This document shows positions 39,495-40,487 of a stretch of DNA of 40,487 nt, in pieces. Origin of the DNA: an uncultured Opitutia bacterium (GTDB lineage: Bacteria; Verrucomicrobiota; Verrucomicrobiia; Opitutales; Opitutaceae); contig CAIOAO010000060.1 of assembly GCA_903855985.1 (NCBI GenBank), positions 1 to 40,487 on the forward strand. Reading direction: 5' to 3'. Made by a program: the position numbers and the translations under genes. Each line of letters starts with the position of its first letter. Position 1 is the stretch's first letter. The notes beneath the pieces were generated by a model. That model had not been told where the DNA came from. It saw only the letters and a list, made by a program, of their open reading frames with translations, and ran no database searches.

Positions 39495-39731
39495 ATGAAG
39501 GCTTTCCTCAAGACCCTCTGGTTCCTCGCGATGCTGTTCATCGTGCTCTACGTGGGCATGAACAACCTGCAGGTGATCGACTTCAACTTCCCGATCGCCG
39601 GCACCACGGCCAAGAATCCCCTCCATGCCCAGGCGGCGCTGATTTTTTTCGGCGTGTTCGCGATCGGCATGATGGCCGGCATGGTGCTCCACACCGGCGG
39701 CGGTTCGAAAAAGAAGGCTTCGAAGGATTGA
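39495..39731 (+). CDS. LapA/DUF1049-like small membrane protein
   Basis: A 78-residue protein with two membrane segments (residues 5-23, FLKTLWFLAMLFIVLYVGM, and about 46-66, AALIFFGVFAIGMMAGMVLH) and a basic C-terminus (GGGSKKKASKD). NNLQVIDFNFPIAG between them is the typical LapA (DUF1049) loop, where NxxxVxFNFxxG recurs. In Enterobacteria LapA with LapB controls lipopolysaccharide synthesis, but short LapA-like proteins are widespread and not all share that role. No LapB-type gene is adjacent. ATG 39495 is a clear start. It is a single gene between two convergent or divergent partners. Confidence 0.83.
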   Translation: MKAFLKTLWFLAMLFIVLYVGMNNLQVIDFNFPIAGTTAKNPLHAQAALIFFGVFAIGMMAGMVLHTGGGSKKKASKD

Positions 39732-39773
39732 GGTCGGGCGGGGTCTCCGAACTCCGTCTCGCTTTGGGAATAA

Positions 39774-39845
39774 TTTCCCGCGGATCACGCAGATCGACGC
39801 GGATGACCGGTCCTTATCCGCGGCAATCCGTGTTATCCGCGGAAA
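39774..39845. repeat. Palindromic element, family A (copy 4)
   Basis: Left arm 39774-39807 (TTCCCGCGGATCACGCAGAT...) pairs with 39815-39845 (...CCGTGTTATCCGCGGAA). It fills the gap between the lapA-like gene and the convergent RNA methyltransferase gene. Confidence 0.8.
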
Positions 39846-39885
39846 GGTTGGCGGGGATTTGGCGAGGTTCGGTGACCCCGCCCTG

Positions 39886-40487
39886 CTACGGCTTCGCCGC
39901 GCGGCGCAAATTATCGCACACGATGGCGGCGGCGACGGCGGCGTTGAGCGACTCGGCTCCGCCGAAACGGGGGATGGTGACGAAGCGCGTCACGCATTTT
40001 TTCACGGCCGCCGACAGGCCTGAGCCCTCGCTGCCCACGACGATCACGGCGTCGCGCCGCGCGGCCAGGCCGTGCACGTCGTCGCCGGTCAGGTCGCAGC
40101 CGAGAATCGGGACCTTCGCCGCGGCCAATACGGCGGGCAGGTCGGCGGTGTGGGCGGCCACGCGGGCGAACGAGCCCATGCTGGCATTGATGACCTTCTG
40201 GTGAAACAGGTCGGCGCAGTCGGGCGAGAGCACCACGCGGTCGAGGCCGAACCAGTCCGCGATGCGCAGGAGCGTGCCGACGTTGCCGGCGTCCTGCACG
40301 CCATCGAGCGCCAGGGTGAGCCCGCGGTCGAGCGCGCCGGGCGCGAGGGGAGGGCGGGAAATTTTGCCCACGGCCAGCACGCTCGAGGGATTGGGAAAAT
40401 GACTGACGCGGGCCATCTCGTCGGCGGTGATTTCGAAGCGTTGGAGACGCGGTGCCCCCACCGCGTAGTTCGCAAAACGCGGTGGGG
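39886..40487 (-). CDS. TrmH/SpoU-family RNA methyltransferase, N-terminus beyond window
   Basis: This is the 3' part (200 codons) of a SPOUT-class 2'-O-ribose RNA methyltransferase. The trefoil-knot motifs are complete: LDGVQDAGNVGTLLRIADWF (motif 1, with N and R), VVGSEGSGLS (motif 2) and IPRFGGAESLNAAVAAAI (motif 3, the SLN-S/A-V-A SAM loop). The frame remains open to the window edge, and the residues at the edge match the end of the N-terminal substrate-recognition domain, so about 60-80 residues are missing. GTG 40461 is possible but would truncate the domain. The edge sequence is a palindromic word cluster that may form an extra loop. The target could be rRNA (RlmB-like) or tRNA; not resolvable. 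Confidence 0.9.
   Translation of the reverse strand, partial: PPRFANYAVGAPRLQRFEITADEMARVSHFPNPSSVLAVGKISRPPLAPGALDRGLTLALDGVQDAGNVGTLLRIADWFGLDRVVLSPDCADLFHQKVINASMGSFARVAAHTADLPAVLAAAKVPILGCDLTGDDVHGLAARRDAVIVVGSEGSGLSAAVKKCVTRFVTIPRFGGAESLNAAVAAAIVCDNLRRAAKP
40447..40487. repeat. ACGCGGTG word cluster inside RNA methyltransferase gene
   Basis: The word ACGCGGTG occurs forward at 40447-40454, inverted at 40459-40466 (four-base loop) and forward again at 40477-40484. Arms CCCCACCGCG (40456-40465) and CGCGGTGGGG (40478-40487) are perfectly complementary. It is in frame within the coding region and is cut by the window end. Confidence 0.6.

Overview
The window is GC-rich bacterial chromosome, about 40.5 kb, with some 38 protein genes, short gaps and no rRNA, tRNA, CRISPR array, phage or transposase gene that I could find. 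The protein mix (a DUF3667 membrane protein, an ECF sigma/anti-sigma pair with HEAT repeats, a DUF4097 protein, a TMTC-like TPR membrane protein, PhyH oxygenases, a bacterial GH3 protein) and the style of intergenic repeats suggest a Verrucomicrobium of the Opitutaceae type. That placement is by recall, not by a search. Shine-Dalgarno sequences are weak or absent for many genes, so several starts rest on homology and signal peptides.

Layout. 90-2674 (+): ygfZ-type folate protein, a small unknown, an HU protein and galactokinase, tightly packed. 2666-6358 (-): prepilin peptidase, shikimate dehydrogenase, a SirB1/transglutaminase-like protein and a YggS PLP protein. 6437-7896 (+): a LysR regulator divergent from yggS, then a TlpA-like thioredoxin. 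7906-9495 (-): GH3 family protein. 9783-10580 (+): RluA-type pseudouridine synthase, convergent with a TMTC-like membrane TPR protein (-, to 12409). 12589-17875 (+): a FadB/FadJ-type bifunctional beta-oxidation enzyme and a 1024-residue 2-oxoacid dehydrogenase that joins E1-alpha, E1-beta, a lipoyl domain and the E2 core in one chain.

17997-26683 (-) is the most striking block: nine co-directional genes that look like one lipid-modifying operon. In transcription order they are a fatty acid desaturase, an FAD oxidoreductase, DUF1365, a cyclopropane-fatty-acid synthase, DUF1475, DUF2062, a DUF1295 steroid-reductase-like membrane protein, a second Cfa-like methyltransferase and an RMDN-like TPR protein. 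The order suggests that a double bond is made and then methylated and remodelled on membrane phospholipids (cyclopropane, methyl-branched or furan products). The DUFs and the TPR protein are unplaced parts of that machine.

26816-33193 (-): an MFS exporter, a DUF3667 protein, an SDR dehydrogenase, a DUF4097 protein, an anti-sigma factor with HEAT-like repeats and its ECF sigma factor. 33578-40487: a Tat-exported MBL hydrolase with a JmjC/cupin-type oxygenase (+), a PhyH oxygenase (-), a DUF885 zinc peptidase-like protein (+), a second PhyH oxygenase (-), a LapA-like membrane protein (+) and a TrmH-type RNA methyltransferase cut by the window edge (-).

A second layer runs through the window. 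At least eight unrelated families of imperfect palindromes sit in the gaps, often touching stop codons. At 33278-33562 three families are nested inside one another. Related pieces also appear inside coding sequences, where they encode linkers or loops.
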